This document shows positions 1 to 8,260 of a DNA stretch of 64,000 nt, piece after piece. How positions within the stretch are numbered: the stretch's first letter is position 1; each line of letters opens with the position of its first letter. The notes below the pieces were generated by a model. It saw nothing but the letters and a program-made list of their open reading frames with translations. It was not told where the DNA came from and did not search any database. A program made the position numbers and the translations under genes. Source of the stretch: Profundicola sp048268105 (lineage in GTDB: Bacteria > Bacteroidota > Bacteroidia > Flavobacteriales > Weeksellaceae); assembly GCA_048268105.1 (NCBI GenBank), contig JBLWWH010000001.1, forward strand, positions 154,142 through 218,141, in the 5' to 3' direction.

Positions 1-125
1 CATCGCCAGGATTAGAAGGAATAGAAGCTGCAACAGGTGTGAATATTGCAGAATCGATTATTAAATTTGTAGAACACGGAGCTAAAAATCAATCCAAAAC
101 CAAAATCAATAGAATCAACGGATAA
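1..125 (+). CDS. rimK: RimK-type ATP-grasp ligase, C-terminal end (partial)
   Basis: The reading frame is open from base 3 to a TAA at 123-125 and encodes 40 residues. They start with SPGLEGIEAATGVNIAES, which matches the conserved end of RimK-family ATP-grasp enzymes (alpha-L-glutamate ligases that add glutamates to ribosomal protein S6 or similar targets). The N-terminus and the ATP-grasp core lie outside the window, so catalytic residues cannot be checked. The stop codon is 2 bases before the next ATG, so the two genes are almost certainly co-transcribed. RimK-type genes commonly sit beside AstE/AspA-type zinc hydrolases, which supports the call. Confidence 0.8.
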   Translation, partial: SPGLEGIEAATGVNIAESIIKFVEHGAKNQSKTKINRING

Positions 126-127
126 AC

Positions 128-1093
128 ATGAAGGAAATTAGAATATTAGATACACCTATTTTACCAGGAAAAGAAACGATCATATACTTGAATGTCGCAC
201 ACTTACCCACCCGAACGGTTATCGATATTCCCCTGTATGTTTACAGAGCCGAAGAGCCAGGTCCAAGTATTTTGTTTTCTGCAGGTATGCACGGAGATGA
301 AATTAATGGCGTAGAGATTGTTCGCAGAATTCTTGATGCAGATTTAAACCATGTATCTAGAGGAATGGTTTTATGTGTGCCGATTATCAATGTATATGGA
401 TTTATACATTTTTCTCGCTATGTACCCGATGGAAAGGATGTAAATCGTTCCTTTCCAGGTTATGAGAATGGCTCATTGGCTTCTAAAGTTGCCTATACCG
501 TTATGCAACATATCGTCCCATATATAGATTATGGAATTGATTTTCATACGGGAGGTTCACAACGAAATAATTATCCTCAAGTTCGTGGTGATTTTTCTGA
601 TCCAGAAATTAGAAAATTGTCCGAAAGTACACACGCTCCTTTTATCATTGAATCGAGCATGATTCCAGGAACTTTTAGAATGGCAGCTTATGAAAAAGGC
701 AAAAAAATATTAGTGTATGAAGGTGGCGAAAGTCTAAGGTTTGATCGATATGCCATAAACGAAGGAGTGAACTGTGCTCATCGTTTTCTACATAATTTTG
801 GGATGTCACAACAAATTCCAGAACCATGTTTATCTAGTGTATTTATCACCGACAAAACTTGGTATCGCTGTCCAGATTCTGGAATGTGGATACATACGGT
901 GCAAAATGGATCATTTGTAGAAGAAAATCAGCTTTTAGGATATATTACAAGTCCCTATGGAGATTTTAGATCCGAAATTCGTGCTGCAAAAGCGGGATAT
1001 ATAGTAGCGATCAACAATCAGGCTGTTGTGAACAAAGGAGATGCATTGCTGCATATGGGATTTGCTGATGGTTTAATAGGTTGCAATAAATAG
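128..1093 (+). CDS. Succinylglutamate desuccinylase/aspartoacylase (AstE/AspA, M14-like) family zinc hydrolase
   Basis: This is a 321-residue soluble protein with the metallo-carboxypeptidase-like layout of AstE/AspA enzymes. It has the zinc motif GMHGDE with H55 and E58, the DVNRSFPG substrate-binding stretch near residues 104-111, a third probable zinc ligand H140 in DFHTGG, and a candidate catalytic glutamate near 198 in VYEGGE. These enzymes hydrolyse N-acyl or gamma-linked amino acids. No signal peptide is visible, so it is cytosolic. It follows the rimK-like gene by 2 bases. RimK-AstE pairs are widespread and the hydrolase may trim or recycle the glutamate-type modification made by RimK. 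That pairing role is inference; the exact substrate is unknown. Confidence 0.85.
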   Translation: MKEIRILDTPILPGKETIIYLNVAHLPTRTVIDIPLYVYRAEEPGPSILFSAGMHGDEINGVEIVRRILDADLNHVSRGMVLCVPIINVYGFIHFSRYVPDGKDVNRSFPGYENGSLASKVAYTVMQHIVPYIDYGIDFHTGGSQRNNYPQVRGDFSDPEIRKLSESTHAPFIIESSMIPGTFRMAAYEKGKKILVYEGGESLRFDRYAINEGVNCAHRFLHNFGMSQQIPEPCLSSVFITDKTWYRCPDSGMWIHTVQNGSFVEENQLLGYITSPYGDFRSEIRAAKAGYIVAINNQAVVNKGDALLHMGFADGLIGCNK

Positions 1094-1121
1094 TGTTTAG
1101 CTTCTAAAAGCTTATTAAAAA

Positions 1122-2828
1122 TTAATCCTTAAACCTAATATCTTTAATATTCAATTGAAGATGAGATTTTCCTTGCCAAATATTCTCTTCAATCGTGTAA
1201 ACCATATCAAATGGTTCATTTTTAACTCTTTTAAATAAATCGCCAAAACCAAAACCAATCGCTGTAAAAACCTGTCTAACTCCAGGTTGGAATACATTGA
1301 GCTTTAGGTGCTCTTTTTGACGGCCCATTTGTCGCTCATGACCTCCTGATTTAACTTCACGAGTAATAAATTGTGGTGTCATATTCCCAGGTCCAAATGG
1401 CTGAAATTGCTTTAAAATTCTAACAAATTTGGGTGTAATTTCAGAAAAACTTAATTCCGTATCTATTTCAACGGTTGGGGTACGCTGTGTTTGTAAAATA
1501 TTTCGTTTTACAATTTGCTCAAATTTTCTTTTAAAATTAGGAAGATTCACCTCGTTCATGGTTAAACCTGCCGCATACATATGTCCGCCAAAACGATCTA
1601 ATAAATCTGAACACTCAGATAATGCTTCGTGCACGTCAAATTCACGTACCGAGCGCGCAGAGGCTACCAAATAACCATCTTCTCCTTTGGTGAAAACAAC
1701 CGTAGGACGATAATAAACTTCAGTTAAACGAGAAGCCACAATTCCAATGACGCCTTTGTGCCAATTTGGATTATAAACCACCGTAGAGTATTTATCCTCT
1801 TCATTGTTTTCAATAATCTGATTTAAGGCTGAATTCGTAATTTCTGCATCTAAATCCTTTCTTTGGGTATTAAGCGAATTGATTTCGCTCATATAAGCTC
1901 TTGCATTCAACTCATTCTCTGCCATTAACAGTTTAACCGCATCTGTCGCATGTTTAATTCTACCAGCAGCATTAATTTTAGGAGCTACGGAGAAAACAAT
2001 ACGCGAAATATTAATATGACCCGCAATTTCATTAGGGATAAGCATCTTTAATCCCAATCTAGGTTTTGTGTTTATAATGTCTAAACCATAATGTGCCAAA
2101 ATTCGATTTTCTCCGTTAATAGGAACAATATCTGCTGCAATACTCACAGCAACCAAATCTAAATAAGTAAATAATTCTTGGTCCGAAACGTCGAATTCCT
2201 TGGCTAGAGCCTGTATTAATTTAAAACCAACTCCACAACCACTCAATCCCTTATAAGGATATTCGCAATCCTTTCTTTTGGGATCTAAAACGGCCACCGC
2301 TTTGGGCAGTGTTTCTCCAGGCAAATGGTGATCACAAATAACGAAATCTACATTTAATTCATTGGCGTAATCCACTTTTTCAACCGCTTTTACACCACAA
2401 TCTAAAGCTACAATCAAATTAATTCCATTATCGGCAGCGTAATCTATTCCCGTTTTGCTAATTCCATAACCTTCTAAATATCTATCTGGAATATAATAAG
2501 TTACATTTGAATATATAGATTTAATAAATCCATACATCAAAGAAACAGAAGTTGTTCCATCTACATCATAATCACCATAAACCATGATATTCTCTTGATT
2601 TTCAATGGCGGTTTTAATACGCTGAACAGCCTTGTCCATATCTTTCATTAGATAGGGATCGTGTAACTCAGAAAGTTGAGGTCTGAAGAATTTCTTAGCA
2701 CTTTCGAAGTTAGTAATGTCGCGTTGCACAAGAATTTGAGCCAATGCCTTTGGGGCATTGATTTCATCCTGAAGTTTATTTACAATATCTTCATCAGGCA
2801 CAGGTTTTATTAACCAACGACTCGACAT
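1122..2828 (-). CDS. recJ: Single-stranded-DNA-specific exonuclease RecJ
   Basis: This 568-residue protein has the DHH-family phosphoesterase core of RecJ: DYDVDG at about residues 86-91, the DHH motif at 166-168, and the SGCGVGFK and PKINAAGR motifs further on. A C-terminal DHHA1/OB region (GGHMYAAGLT, then FGPGNMTPQF) completes the nuclease. RecJ degrades single-stranded DNA 5' to 3' in recombination and mismatch or base-excision repair, using Mn2+/Mg2+ bound by the aspartates. The length is typical for Bacteroidota. It is transcribed leftward and converges on the AstE-like gene with only about 28 bases between them. A TAnnTTTG promoter candidate lies 40 bases upstream of the ATG. Confidence 0.95.
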   Translation of the reverse strand: MSSRWLIKPVPDEDIVNKLQDEINAPKALAQILVQRDITNFESAKKFFRPQLSELHDPYLMKDMDKAVQRIKTAIENQENIMVYGDYDVDGTTSVSLMYGFIKSIYSNVTYYIPDRYLEGYGISKTGIDYAADNGINLIVALDCGVKAVEKVDYANELNVDFVICDHHLPGETLPKAVAVLDPKRKDCEYPYKGLSGCGVGFKLIQALAKEFDVSDQELFTYLDLVAVSIAADIVPINGENRILAHYGLDIINTKPRLGLKMLIPNEIAGHINISRIVFSVAPKINAAGRIKHATDAVKLLMAENELNARAYMSEINSLNTQRKDLDAEITNSALNQIIENNEEDKYSTVVYNPNWHKGVIGIVASRLTEVYYRPTVVFTKGEDGYLVASARSVREFDVHEALSECSDLLDRFGGHMYAAGLTMNEVNLPNFKRKFEQIVKRNILQTQRTPTVEIDTELSFSEITPKFVRILKQFQPFGPGNMTPQFITREVKSGGHERQMGRQKEHLKLNVFQPGVRQVFTAIGFGFGDLFKRVKNEPFDMVYTIEENIWQGKSHLQLNIKDIRFKD

Positions 2829-2868
2829 TTTTTAGCTAAATTTAGTTAAGATTGAGTTTGTGAAATTA

Positions 2869-2901
2869 CAAAATTATCTTCATTATTGAAGAGTACTACA
2901 A
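2869..2901 (-). promoter_or_regulatory. Candidate recJ promoter
   Basis: On the minus strand a TAATTTTG box (2876-2869) fits the Bacteroidota -7 consensus TAnnTTTG, and a TTG at 2901-2899 sits 22 bases upstream as the -33 element. The predicted transcript would have a leader of about 35 bases before the recJ ATG. It is a sequence match only. Confidence 0.45.
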
Positions 2902-3067
2902 TTTTAAATTTAACATAGTCCAAACTAAGAATGCCCTAATTTTAAGAAATCTGAGTTTATAGCCAAATTCTTAGCTTTGTTATGCTTATCTTTTCTAATA
3001 TATTTTAATGGTTAAAGTCCAAAACTTAATCATTAAAAATTTCTTCATGTAAGCTTTAATAAACAAA

Positions 3068-4000
3068 ATGGATATCCTCGAAAACTATACAAGTACACAA
3101 ATTCAACTAGAACCCGATTACGAAGGCGAAGCCATTTCTACGCTAATTAGTTATAATTTAAATCAAGGGAACAGAAAGGCGGTGCTGTATATACATGGCT
3201 ACGTCGATTATTTTTTTCAAGCACATTTGGGAATAGCATTTAATGAACATACCTATGATTTCTATGCGCTTGATTTAAGAAAATATGGAAGATCTCTCTT
3301 AGAGCATCAACACCCGAATTATTGTAAAAGTTTAAGTGAATATTACGAGGAAATAAGTCTCGCGCTTCGACAGATTTATGATAAAAGCAACAAGGAGGTA
3401 TTCTTAATGGGTCATTCTACAGGTGGTTTGATCTCTTCTAATTATATGATCGACGGCGAAAAAAAAGATTTAGTTAAAGGACTTATTCTGAATTCACCCT
3501 TTTTTGATTTCAATTATGGTGATTTTCAAAAATCCTTGATTGTATTGGCGGTTAAAGTAATGGCCACTCCTTTTGACTATGCCAAGGTTAGTAGGGCACT
3601 TTCTTCAACCTATGCCGAGAGTATTCACCAAGATTTTTATGGTGAGTGGGATTTTAATTTAGATTGGAAGCCCATAGAAGGTTTTCCCACTTATTTTTCT
3701 TGGATATTAGCTATAAACGAAGCACAACAAAAGCTTTTAGAAGCTTGCATAGATATACCCGTATTGGTAATGTATTCGAACAGTTCTGCTAAATATTCTA
3801 AATACACCGAAGAGGCCAATTACAAAGATGTTGTTTTGAATGTAGAAGATATTAAAAGAGTAGGTGAAGCGCTTGGTCCACAAGTCAGTTTACTGGAAAT
3901 TGAAAATGCAATACATGATATATTTTTATCACGGAAAAAAGTAAGAGAAAATGCCTTAAAACAAATGTTTGACTGGCTTGACACTACTTTTAAAAAATAA
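3068..4000 (+). CDS. Alpha/beta hydrolase (serine aminopeptidase S33/monoglyceride-lipase-like)
   Basis: This 310-residue protein has the oxyanion-hole region YIHGY (residues 41-45) and the nucleophile elbow GHSTGG with S117, both typical of the Hydrolase_4/S33 alpha/beta-hydrolase family. A late histidine in the AIHD segment (about residue 287) fits the catalytic triad. There is no signal peptide, so it is probably cytosolic, acting on an ester or lipid-like substrate; the substrate cannot be told from sequence. It stands alone between the divergent recJ and the convergent lpxD, whose stop is 3 bases away. Confidence 0.75.
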   Translation: MDILENYTSTQIQLEPDYEGEAISTLISYNLNQGNRKAVLYIHGYVDYFFQAHLGIAFNEHTYDFYALDLRKYGRSLLEHQHPNYCKSLSEYYEEISLALRQIYDKSNKEVFLMGHSTGGLISSNYMIDGEKKDLVKGLILNSPFFDFNYGDFQKSLIVLAVKVMATPFDYAKVSRALSSTYAESIHQDFYGEWDFNLDWKPIEGFPTYFSWILAINEAQQKLLEACIDIPVLVMYSNSSAKYSKYTEEANYKDVVLNVEDIKRVGEALGPQVSLLEIENAIHDIFLSRKKVRENALKQMFDWLDTTFKK

Positions 4001-4003
4001 ATT

Positions 4004-4930
4004 TTATCCTTTTTTAAAAAGCTCTGGTAAGCGATTTAATAAAACATACTTCTTATAAGCTGCTTTACCTTCTTCGGCAGGAGAGCCCATATATAGTTTT
4101 CCGCCTTCTAATGATTTAGAAACACCTGATTTGGCACTAATTACAGCCTTTTTACCAATGATTACGCCACTTGTGATCCCTACTTGACCCCAAAGTGTTA
4201 CTTCGTCTTCAATGATGCAACAACCTGCCACACCCACTTGAGAAGCGATTAAACACATCTTACCAATAATAGTGTCATGTCCAATTTGAATTTGGTTATC
4301 CATCTTGGTTCCTTCGCCAATAATTGTGGAAGCTGTAACGCCTCTGTCAATCGTACAGTTAGCACCTATTTCTACATTATCTTCGATGATAATATTCCCA
4401 ACAGATTTTAATTTATCAAAGCCAGTTTCTCGTTTTTTGTAATAGAATGCATCACCCCCCAATACGGTTCCAGAGTGAACAATGACATTATTTCCAATTT
4501 GCGTTCTTTCTCCAATCACCACATTTGGATGTATGTAGCAATTTTCACCAATCACAACCTCAGCACCGATATTTACATTAGGTGAAATATGTGTTCCTTC
4601 TCCAATTATAGCGTCTGTAGCTACTAATTCTGTGGTTGGTGTAGAAGGCATAAAATGCTGCCCAATTTTCACAAAATCTCTAAAAGGATCGTCACTTATC
4701 AACAAGGCTTTGTTTTCTGGACAAGGCACATCTTTGTTAATTAAAACAATGGTAGCGTCGCTCTCCAAAGCTTTGTCATAATATTTTGGATGATCCACAA
4801 AGACAATATCACCTGCTTCAACACGGTGAATTTCGTTGATTCCCAAAACAGGAAAATCTTCGTTTCCAACATATTTTGCCTGGATTAAGTCAGCGATTTG
4901 TTTTAAAGTTTGTGGTCGAGAAAAACGCAT
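4004..4930 (-). CDS. lpxD: UDP-3-O-acylglucosamine N-acyltransferase (LpxD-type)
   Basis: This 308-residue protein has an N-terminal LpxD-like uridine-binding domain (about 1-100) and then a long run of hexapeptide repeats forming a left-handed beta-helix (about 105-275), with the expected IQIGHD histidine region and a C-terminal GSPAEEGKAAYKK tail. LpxD adds the 3-hydroxyacyl chain to the 2-amine of UDP-3-O-acyl-glucosamine in lipid A synthesis. It is somewhat shorter than the classical ~340-residue LpxD. Bacteroidota often carry a second, shorter LpxD-like protein, so this may be that paralogue rather than the canonical enzyme; no other lpx gene is next to it. Confidence 0.8.
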   Translation of the reverse strand: MRFSRPQTLKQIADLIQAKYVGNEDFPVLGINEIHRVEAGDIVFVDHPKYYDKALESDATIVLINKDVPCPENKALLISDDPFRDFVKIGQHFMPSTPTTELVATDAIIGEGTHISPNVNIGAEVVIGENCYIHPNVVIGERTQIGNNVIVHSGTVLGGDAFYYKKRETGFDKLKSVGNIIIEDNVEIGANCTIDRGVTASTIIGEGTKMDNQIQIGHDTIIGKMCLIASQVGVAGCCIIEDEVTLWGQVGITSGVIIGKKAVISAKSGVSKSLEGGKLYMGSPAEEGKAAYKKYVLLNRLPELFKKG

Positions 4931-4976
4931 AATTGATAAAATTAATGGGCGTTAAAGATACAAGTTTTTGAAATAT

Positions 4977-6167
4977 CTATTTGTAACCTAAGTTTTTTCT
5001 TGAAACTAAAATATATGAAAACATCATTACCAAAATACCCAATAGCATGATGGCTGAAAACAACCATAAAATATAAGAAGCTGCATTTATACCTTCTATT
5101 CTGAATCCTTGTAATACTAAAAGGATTTCTGTGACATAAAATCCAGAGACAAAAACAACCAACCCAGCCTTGAATATCCTAACTAATTTCCAGTTAAATA
5201 AGCTTAAAACATTCCATATAAAACCTAAACTCACCACACCAATTAGAATCAAATGCATATAGGCAATAATCAACTCGCGATTAAACCTTAATGCCTCCAT
5301 AAAATCATAGTTTATGTTGGTAAGATGACCCGTTAATTTCCCTATAAGTCCAAGTATTATTAAAGACAAAATCCAAGCGTTTTTTGGCTTAGTATTCTTC
5401 ATGAATCTTATAATCGTTTGAATAACAGGGATAAAACCAATAAATAAACATATGATACTTATCAAGTTAAAGATATAGAAAAATAGATTGTTTGAAACCC
5501 AAAATGCAATGAGTGCCGTACCCAATAAAAGTCCGGTGTCTAAGAAATATATTAGCCCATTTTTAGGATGATAGGCATTAGGAATTTGCTTCAAAATTAA
5601 TCCTAAAACAGTGTATAATAAGAATCCATTGATTTGAAAATGTAGAAAAAATTGAATTCCTGCATCATATAGCCAATGTGATTTCCCTAACATGGCTGAG
5701 GTGGGTCCTAAAAACCAAATTCCCAAGGTAGAGAAGTAGAAATAAATTATTCCGCGCCTTAAGATTGTATTATCAAATCCTTCCTTAGGAATTTCATTCA
5801 ATAATTTCTTTAATAAAACATAGGCCAATAATACGAATATGGTAGAAAATGTGATGCTTATCGCTCCATAAGATTGATAAAGAAAGCTAATGAACATTCC
5901 TATAATGGAAACCGAAAACGCGATTTTTACAGCTTTCAAAGCCTTCCATTTTAATGGAAAATAATATAAAATTCCTGTTATTGACATAACAAATGCCCAA
6001 CCCAATAAGGCAGTGTGAGAGTGTGCATGTAATATATTTTTGAATGGAAGTGGTAATATAATCCATTCGGAGCTGCGCATTAACAATCCTAAGATTCCAA
6101 CCAGGGATAAATAAAAAAATGCTGAAGAAAAGCCGAAAAATAGACTTCTTTTATTTCCAGAATTCAT
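4977..6167 (-). CDS. Polytopic membrane protein of the nitrosative-stress cluster (heme-copper-oxidase-subunit-I-like fold suspected)
   Basis: This protein of about 396 residues has roughly twelve hydrophobic segments. Histidine patches HAHSHTALLGW (near residue 50), LHFQINGF, GHLTN and YMHL lie in or beside membrane helices, as in subunit I/NorB-like or NnrS-like haem proteins. The full heme-copper oxidase ligand set is not evident, so I do not call it a terminal oxidase. A GTG at 6182 would add five residues; the ATG at 6167 is preferred. Either start overlaps the end of the hemerythrin gene, so the two are translationally coupled. Context (hemerythrin, Ric, truncated haemoglobin, Rrf2 regulator) suggests NO handling or haem/copper binding in the inner membrane. 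Confidence 0.6.
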   Translation of the reverse strand: MNSGNKRSLFFGFSSAFFYLSLVGILGLLMRSSEWIILPLPFKNILHAHSHTALLGWAFVMSITGILYYFPLKWKALKAVKIAFSVSIIGMFISFLYQSYGAISITFSTIFVLLAYVLLKKLLNEIPKEGFDNTILRRGIIYFYFSTLGIWFLGPTSAMLGKSHWLYDAGIQFFLHFQINGFLLYTVLGLILKQIPNAYHPKNGLIYFLDTGLLLGTALIAFWVSNNLFFYIFNLISIICLFIGFIPVIQTIIRFMKNTKPKNAWILSLIILGLIGKLTGHLTNINYDFMEALRFNRELIIAYMHLILIGVVSLGFIWNVLSLFNWKLVRIFKAGLVVFVSGFYVTEILLVLQGFRIEGINAASYILWLFSAIMLLGILVMMFSYILVSRKNLGYK

Positions 6168-6609
6168 CTGCTGATCTTTCACAAAATTCTTCTTCCTTAT
6201 GATGCTCCTGAATCAGTTTTAACTCTTCTTCTGTAGCTTGTTTTTGAACCTCTTGAAACAATTCTCTCTCCTCAAATCGAACATGCTCTTTTAATTCATC
6301 CGAGAATATCTGCAAATCATGATGATCACTTGCATTTAACGACAAATCCATCAGTCGTTTATGTTCTTTTATAGCCCGCTGTGTCATAACATGATCTTCT
6401 CCTAGTACCGGAAAAATCCACTTTTCTTCGATCTCAAAATGTGGTTTTAGATGTTCCTCCCTAAACCAGTGCACATATTTTTGAATGCGTTCTGGATCGA
6501 TATCTTTTTTAATTCCTTGATTTATTTTCCAAGAAAGTAACAAGGCGTGATGATGTTCTCTACTCACGCCTTGCAATTCCTCAAATCTTTTTATTGGCTT
6601 CTTTGACAT
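6151..6609 (-). CDS. Hemerythrin HHE cation-binding domain protein
   Basis: This 152-residue protein is a single hemerythrin-like four-helix bundle. The histidine and carboxylate pattern is visible as SREHHHALLLSWKI (residues 16-29), HFEIEEKWIFP, and HVRFEERELFQ, matching the HxxxE/HxxxxE ligands of a di-iron site. Such proteins bind O2 or NO or store iron; in this neighbourhood a role in NO or oxidative stress is likely. The gene lies 54 bases after ric and its 3' end overlaps the next membrane-protein gene. A TATCTTTA box lies 5-12 bases before the ATG, so it may have its own near-leaderless promoter. Confidence 0.85.
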   Translation of the reverse strand: MSKKPIKRFEELQGVSREHHHALLLSWKINQGIKKDIDPERIQKYVHWFREEHLKPHFEIEEKWIFPVLGEDHVMTQRAIKEHKRLMDLSLNASDHHDLQIFSDELKEHVRFEERELFQEVQKQATEEELKLIQEHHKEEEFCERSADEFWK

Positions 6610-6663
6610 AGGTTAAAGATATAAACTCAGATTTGAATTAAAAATTTCTATTCCTTATTGAAT

Positions 6664-7392
6664 TTAATTCTTTGCTAAAATCTTTTCTAACTCAATAGAT
6701 TTTGGAAACAGAATATTGTTTTCTAAATGAATGTGCTTATGCAAATCTTGCTCGAACTCATCTAACATGGCAAAAGTAACGCGATAGGTGTTACAAGCAT
6801 CAGCTGGTGGTTGATATTCATTGGCCAATTCAGCTAATCTACGCAATTTATCTCCTTCCTCGGTATGTTCGTGCTCCATCATGTCGATGGGGTTCTCTAC
6901 CGACCCAAAATGCGCTTCTGGAAGCTTTTCATTGCTCATTTGAGCTTTCACCATTTTTCTAATGAACGGGAACAAAATCAATTCTTCTTTTTTCATGTGG
7001 GCTGCTAAGCCTTGAGCAACAGAATTAAAAATCTGATGGATTTCGAATAATTCCGGGTGATTTTCTCCATGCACCTTAACCAATTTAGATAAAAACTGCT
7101 GAAGAATTACAGATTTTTCTTCAACGTATCTATGGTGCGTCTTTTCTACATAATCGGCTAATAAATCCAAGGGCCAAGTGTTGAAATCTATCGAATTATT
7201 GGCATTCGATTGAAGAGATGCTTCTAGTTCTTTAGAAATCAGCTCATAATCGATTCCTTCTTTTTCGCAAACTTCTTCTAACGAACGATTTCCTCTGCAG
7301 CAAAAGTCGATTTTATTCTTTTTGAAAACCGCGGCTGTTCTAAAATCTTCAGCAACGTATTCTCCGATTGTTTTTTTATTTAATGTTTCCAT
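6664..7392 (-). CDS. ric: Iron-sulfur cluster repair di-iron protein (Ric/ScdA/YtfE)
   Basis: This 242-residue protein begins with the ScdA_N (DUF542) domain containing the diagnostic DFCCRGNRSLEEVC segment (C31, C32, C42), followed by a hemerythrin-like di-iron domain (about 85-240) with HxxxE and HKHIHLENNILFP ligands. Ric repairs Fe-S clusters damaged by nitric oxide or peroxide and can release NO or iron from its di-iron site. The length is normal for the family. A perfect inverted repeat, probably an operator for the neighbouring Rrf2 regulator, lies 18-35 bases upstream of the ATG, so NO-dependent induction is likely. Confidence 0.93.
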   Translation of the reverse strand: METLNKKTIGEYVAEDFRTAAVFKKNKIDFCCRGNRSLEEVCEKEGIDYELISKELEASLQSNANNSIDFNTWPLDLLADYVEKTHHRYVEEKSVILQQFLSKLVKVHGENHPELFEIHQIFNSVAQGLAAHMKKEELILFPFIRKMVKAQMSNEKLPEAHFGSVENPIDMMEHEHTEEGDKLRRLAELANEYQPPADACNTYRVTFAMLDEFEQDLHKHIHLENNILFPKSIELEKILAKN

Positions 7393-7409
7393 AATATGTA
7401 ATTTTAATT

Positions 7410-7427
7410 TAAGACATTTTTGTCTTA
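7410..7427. promoter_or_regulatory. Inverted-repeat operator upstream of ric
   Basis: The sequence is TAAGACA-TTTT-TGTCTTA, a perfect 7-bp inverted repeat with a 4-bp spacer. Closely related imperfect copies occur in front of the truncated-haemoglobin gene (8205-8222) and the Rrf2 gene (8722-8739), giving the shared pattern WAAGAYA-N4-TRTCTTW. Recurrence at three promoters of one functional cluster beside an Rrf2-family gene supports a regulator-binding site. Which protein binds it is inference. Confidence 0.7.
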
Positions 7428-7462
7428 TTTATATTTAATTTTTTTTTTTACTTTTTTAAGCT

Positions 7463-7807
7463 TTAATCTTCTGTCACTTTCTCAACGCGATTCAATTGAT
7501 CATTCTTACATAATGTTAATCGAACGATACTATCTTCAGTTGCCTTTAAATCATGCGGGACTTTTGCATCTAAAGTTATTAAATCACCTTTTTTAAGTTT
7601 CAACACTTCGCCTTCGACACCGAAATCAATACTACCTTCAAAGATTTCAACCACAATAGGCAAAGGCGCCGTATGTTCTTTCATGATGTGATCTTTCTTG
7701 AAAACTATTCTAATCTCTTTTGTGAACTCTGTGTCCAAAAGTAATTTAATTGTAGGCTTATCTTCCTTATACTCTAGGCTATCAACCAGTGATGCAATGA
7801 TACTCAT
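7463..7807 (-). CDS. Small cupin-domain protein
   Basis: This 114-residue protein is a single cupin beta-barrel: the hydrophobic strand pattern and the two cupin motifs are visible, with HIMKEHTAPLPIVVEIFEG (about residues 40-58) and LKKGDLITLDAKVPHDLKA (about 71-89). The H, E and late H positions could bind a metal. It lies 18 bases after the truncated-haemoglobin gene, so the two probably form one transcript in the nitrosative-stress cluster. Stand-alone cupins like this recur next to hemerythrin and Ric genes in Bacteroidota, but no biochemical role is known to me. Confidence 0.75.
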   Translation of the reverse strand: MSIIASLVDSLEYKEDKPTIKLLLDTEFTKEIRIVFKKDHIMKEHTAPLPIVVEIFEGSIDFGVEGEVLKLKKGDLITLDAKVPHDLKATEDSIVRLTLCKNDQLNRVEKVTED

Positions 7808-7825
7808 ATATTTAATTTTAAATTT

Positions 7826-8203
7826 TTAAAAAAGATTATTTTCTCGGATATAGTTAATCTTATAATTGAACATATTCGCCATTTTTTCGGCTCTCCAATA
7901 AGCTTCCTCAGCTTTTTCGCCTGTAAAATGTTCATCTAGATTTTTCATAAATAGCTCTAGCCAACGTTCAAAATGCTCTTTATCAACAGGCAACTTAGCA
8001 TGTGGAGGGAAAGGACTACCAAAATAGGTATGTTTTCTTAAAAGCACAGTTTCCCAAAAAGTGTACATTTTTTCTAAATGCTCTGGCCAACGATCCTGGA
8101 TTTTCTCATCGAAAATAGGCCCGATTAAATCGTCTTGTCGAACTTTTGCGTAGAAAGAATCTACCATCAACTTAATATCTTCTATATTTTGAATCTCTCT
8201 CAT
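7826..8203 (-). CDS. Group III truncated haemoglobin
   Basis: This 125-residue protein has the group III truncated globin signature: the N-terminal VDSFYAKVRQDDLIGPIF, the FWETVLL and YFGSPFPPHAKLP segments, and DKEHFERWLELF, whose histidine is the probable proximal haem ligand. Truncated globins of this group bind O2 and NO and protect against nitrosative stress. The -7 box of the promoter (TAAATTTG, 8217-8210) lies inside an inverted repeat shared with ric and the Rrf2 gene and only six bases from the ATG, so the mRNA would be essentially leaderless and repressor binding would block RNA polymerase directly. It precedes the cupin gene by 18 bases. Confidence 0.9.
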   Translation of the reverse strand: MREIQNIEDIKLMVDSFYAKVRQDDLIGPIFDEKIQDRWPEHLEKMYTFWETVLLRKHTYFGSPFPPHAKLPVDKEHFERWLELFMKNLDEHFTGEKAEEAYWRAEKMANMFNYKINYIRENNLF

Positions 8204-8204
8204 T

Positions 8205-8222
8205 TAAGACAAATTTATCTTT
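8205..8222. promoter_or_regulatory. Operator overlapping the truncated-haemoglobin promoter
   Basis: TAAGACA-AATT-TATCTTT is an imperfect inverted repeat (5 of 7 arm positions pair) with the same half-site and spacing as the perfect repeat before ric. On the minus strand it contains TAAATTTG, a full match to the Bacteroidota -7 box, ending six bases before the start codon. The overlap suggests repression by occlusion. Confidence 0.65.
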
Positions 8223-8260
8223 TTATATTTTAATATTAAAATTTAACTATAAGATATTTA

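Noticed and set aside
1090..1121. Short AGCTT/AAGCT inverted repeat between the AstE-like gene and recJ as a terminator
   Set aside because: The stem is only five A/T-rich base pairs with no clear T-run.
1429..1674. Plus-strand frame inside recJ
   Set aside because: It is antisense to a clearly coding gene and has no domain or promoter; many similar antisense frames (e.g. 28517-28849, 32516-32806, 38193-38420, 46703-46987) were rejected for the same reason.
4977..6167. Calling the His-rich membrane protein a cytochrome oxidase or NO reductase
   Set aside because: The complete six-histidine heme-copper ligand set is not recognisable.
6615..6632. AAAGATA half-site before the hemerythrin gene as a fourth Rrf2 operator
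   Set aside because: The second half-site does not match; only the left arm fits, so it may simply be part of the TATCTTTA promoter box.
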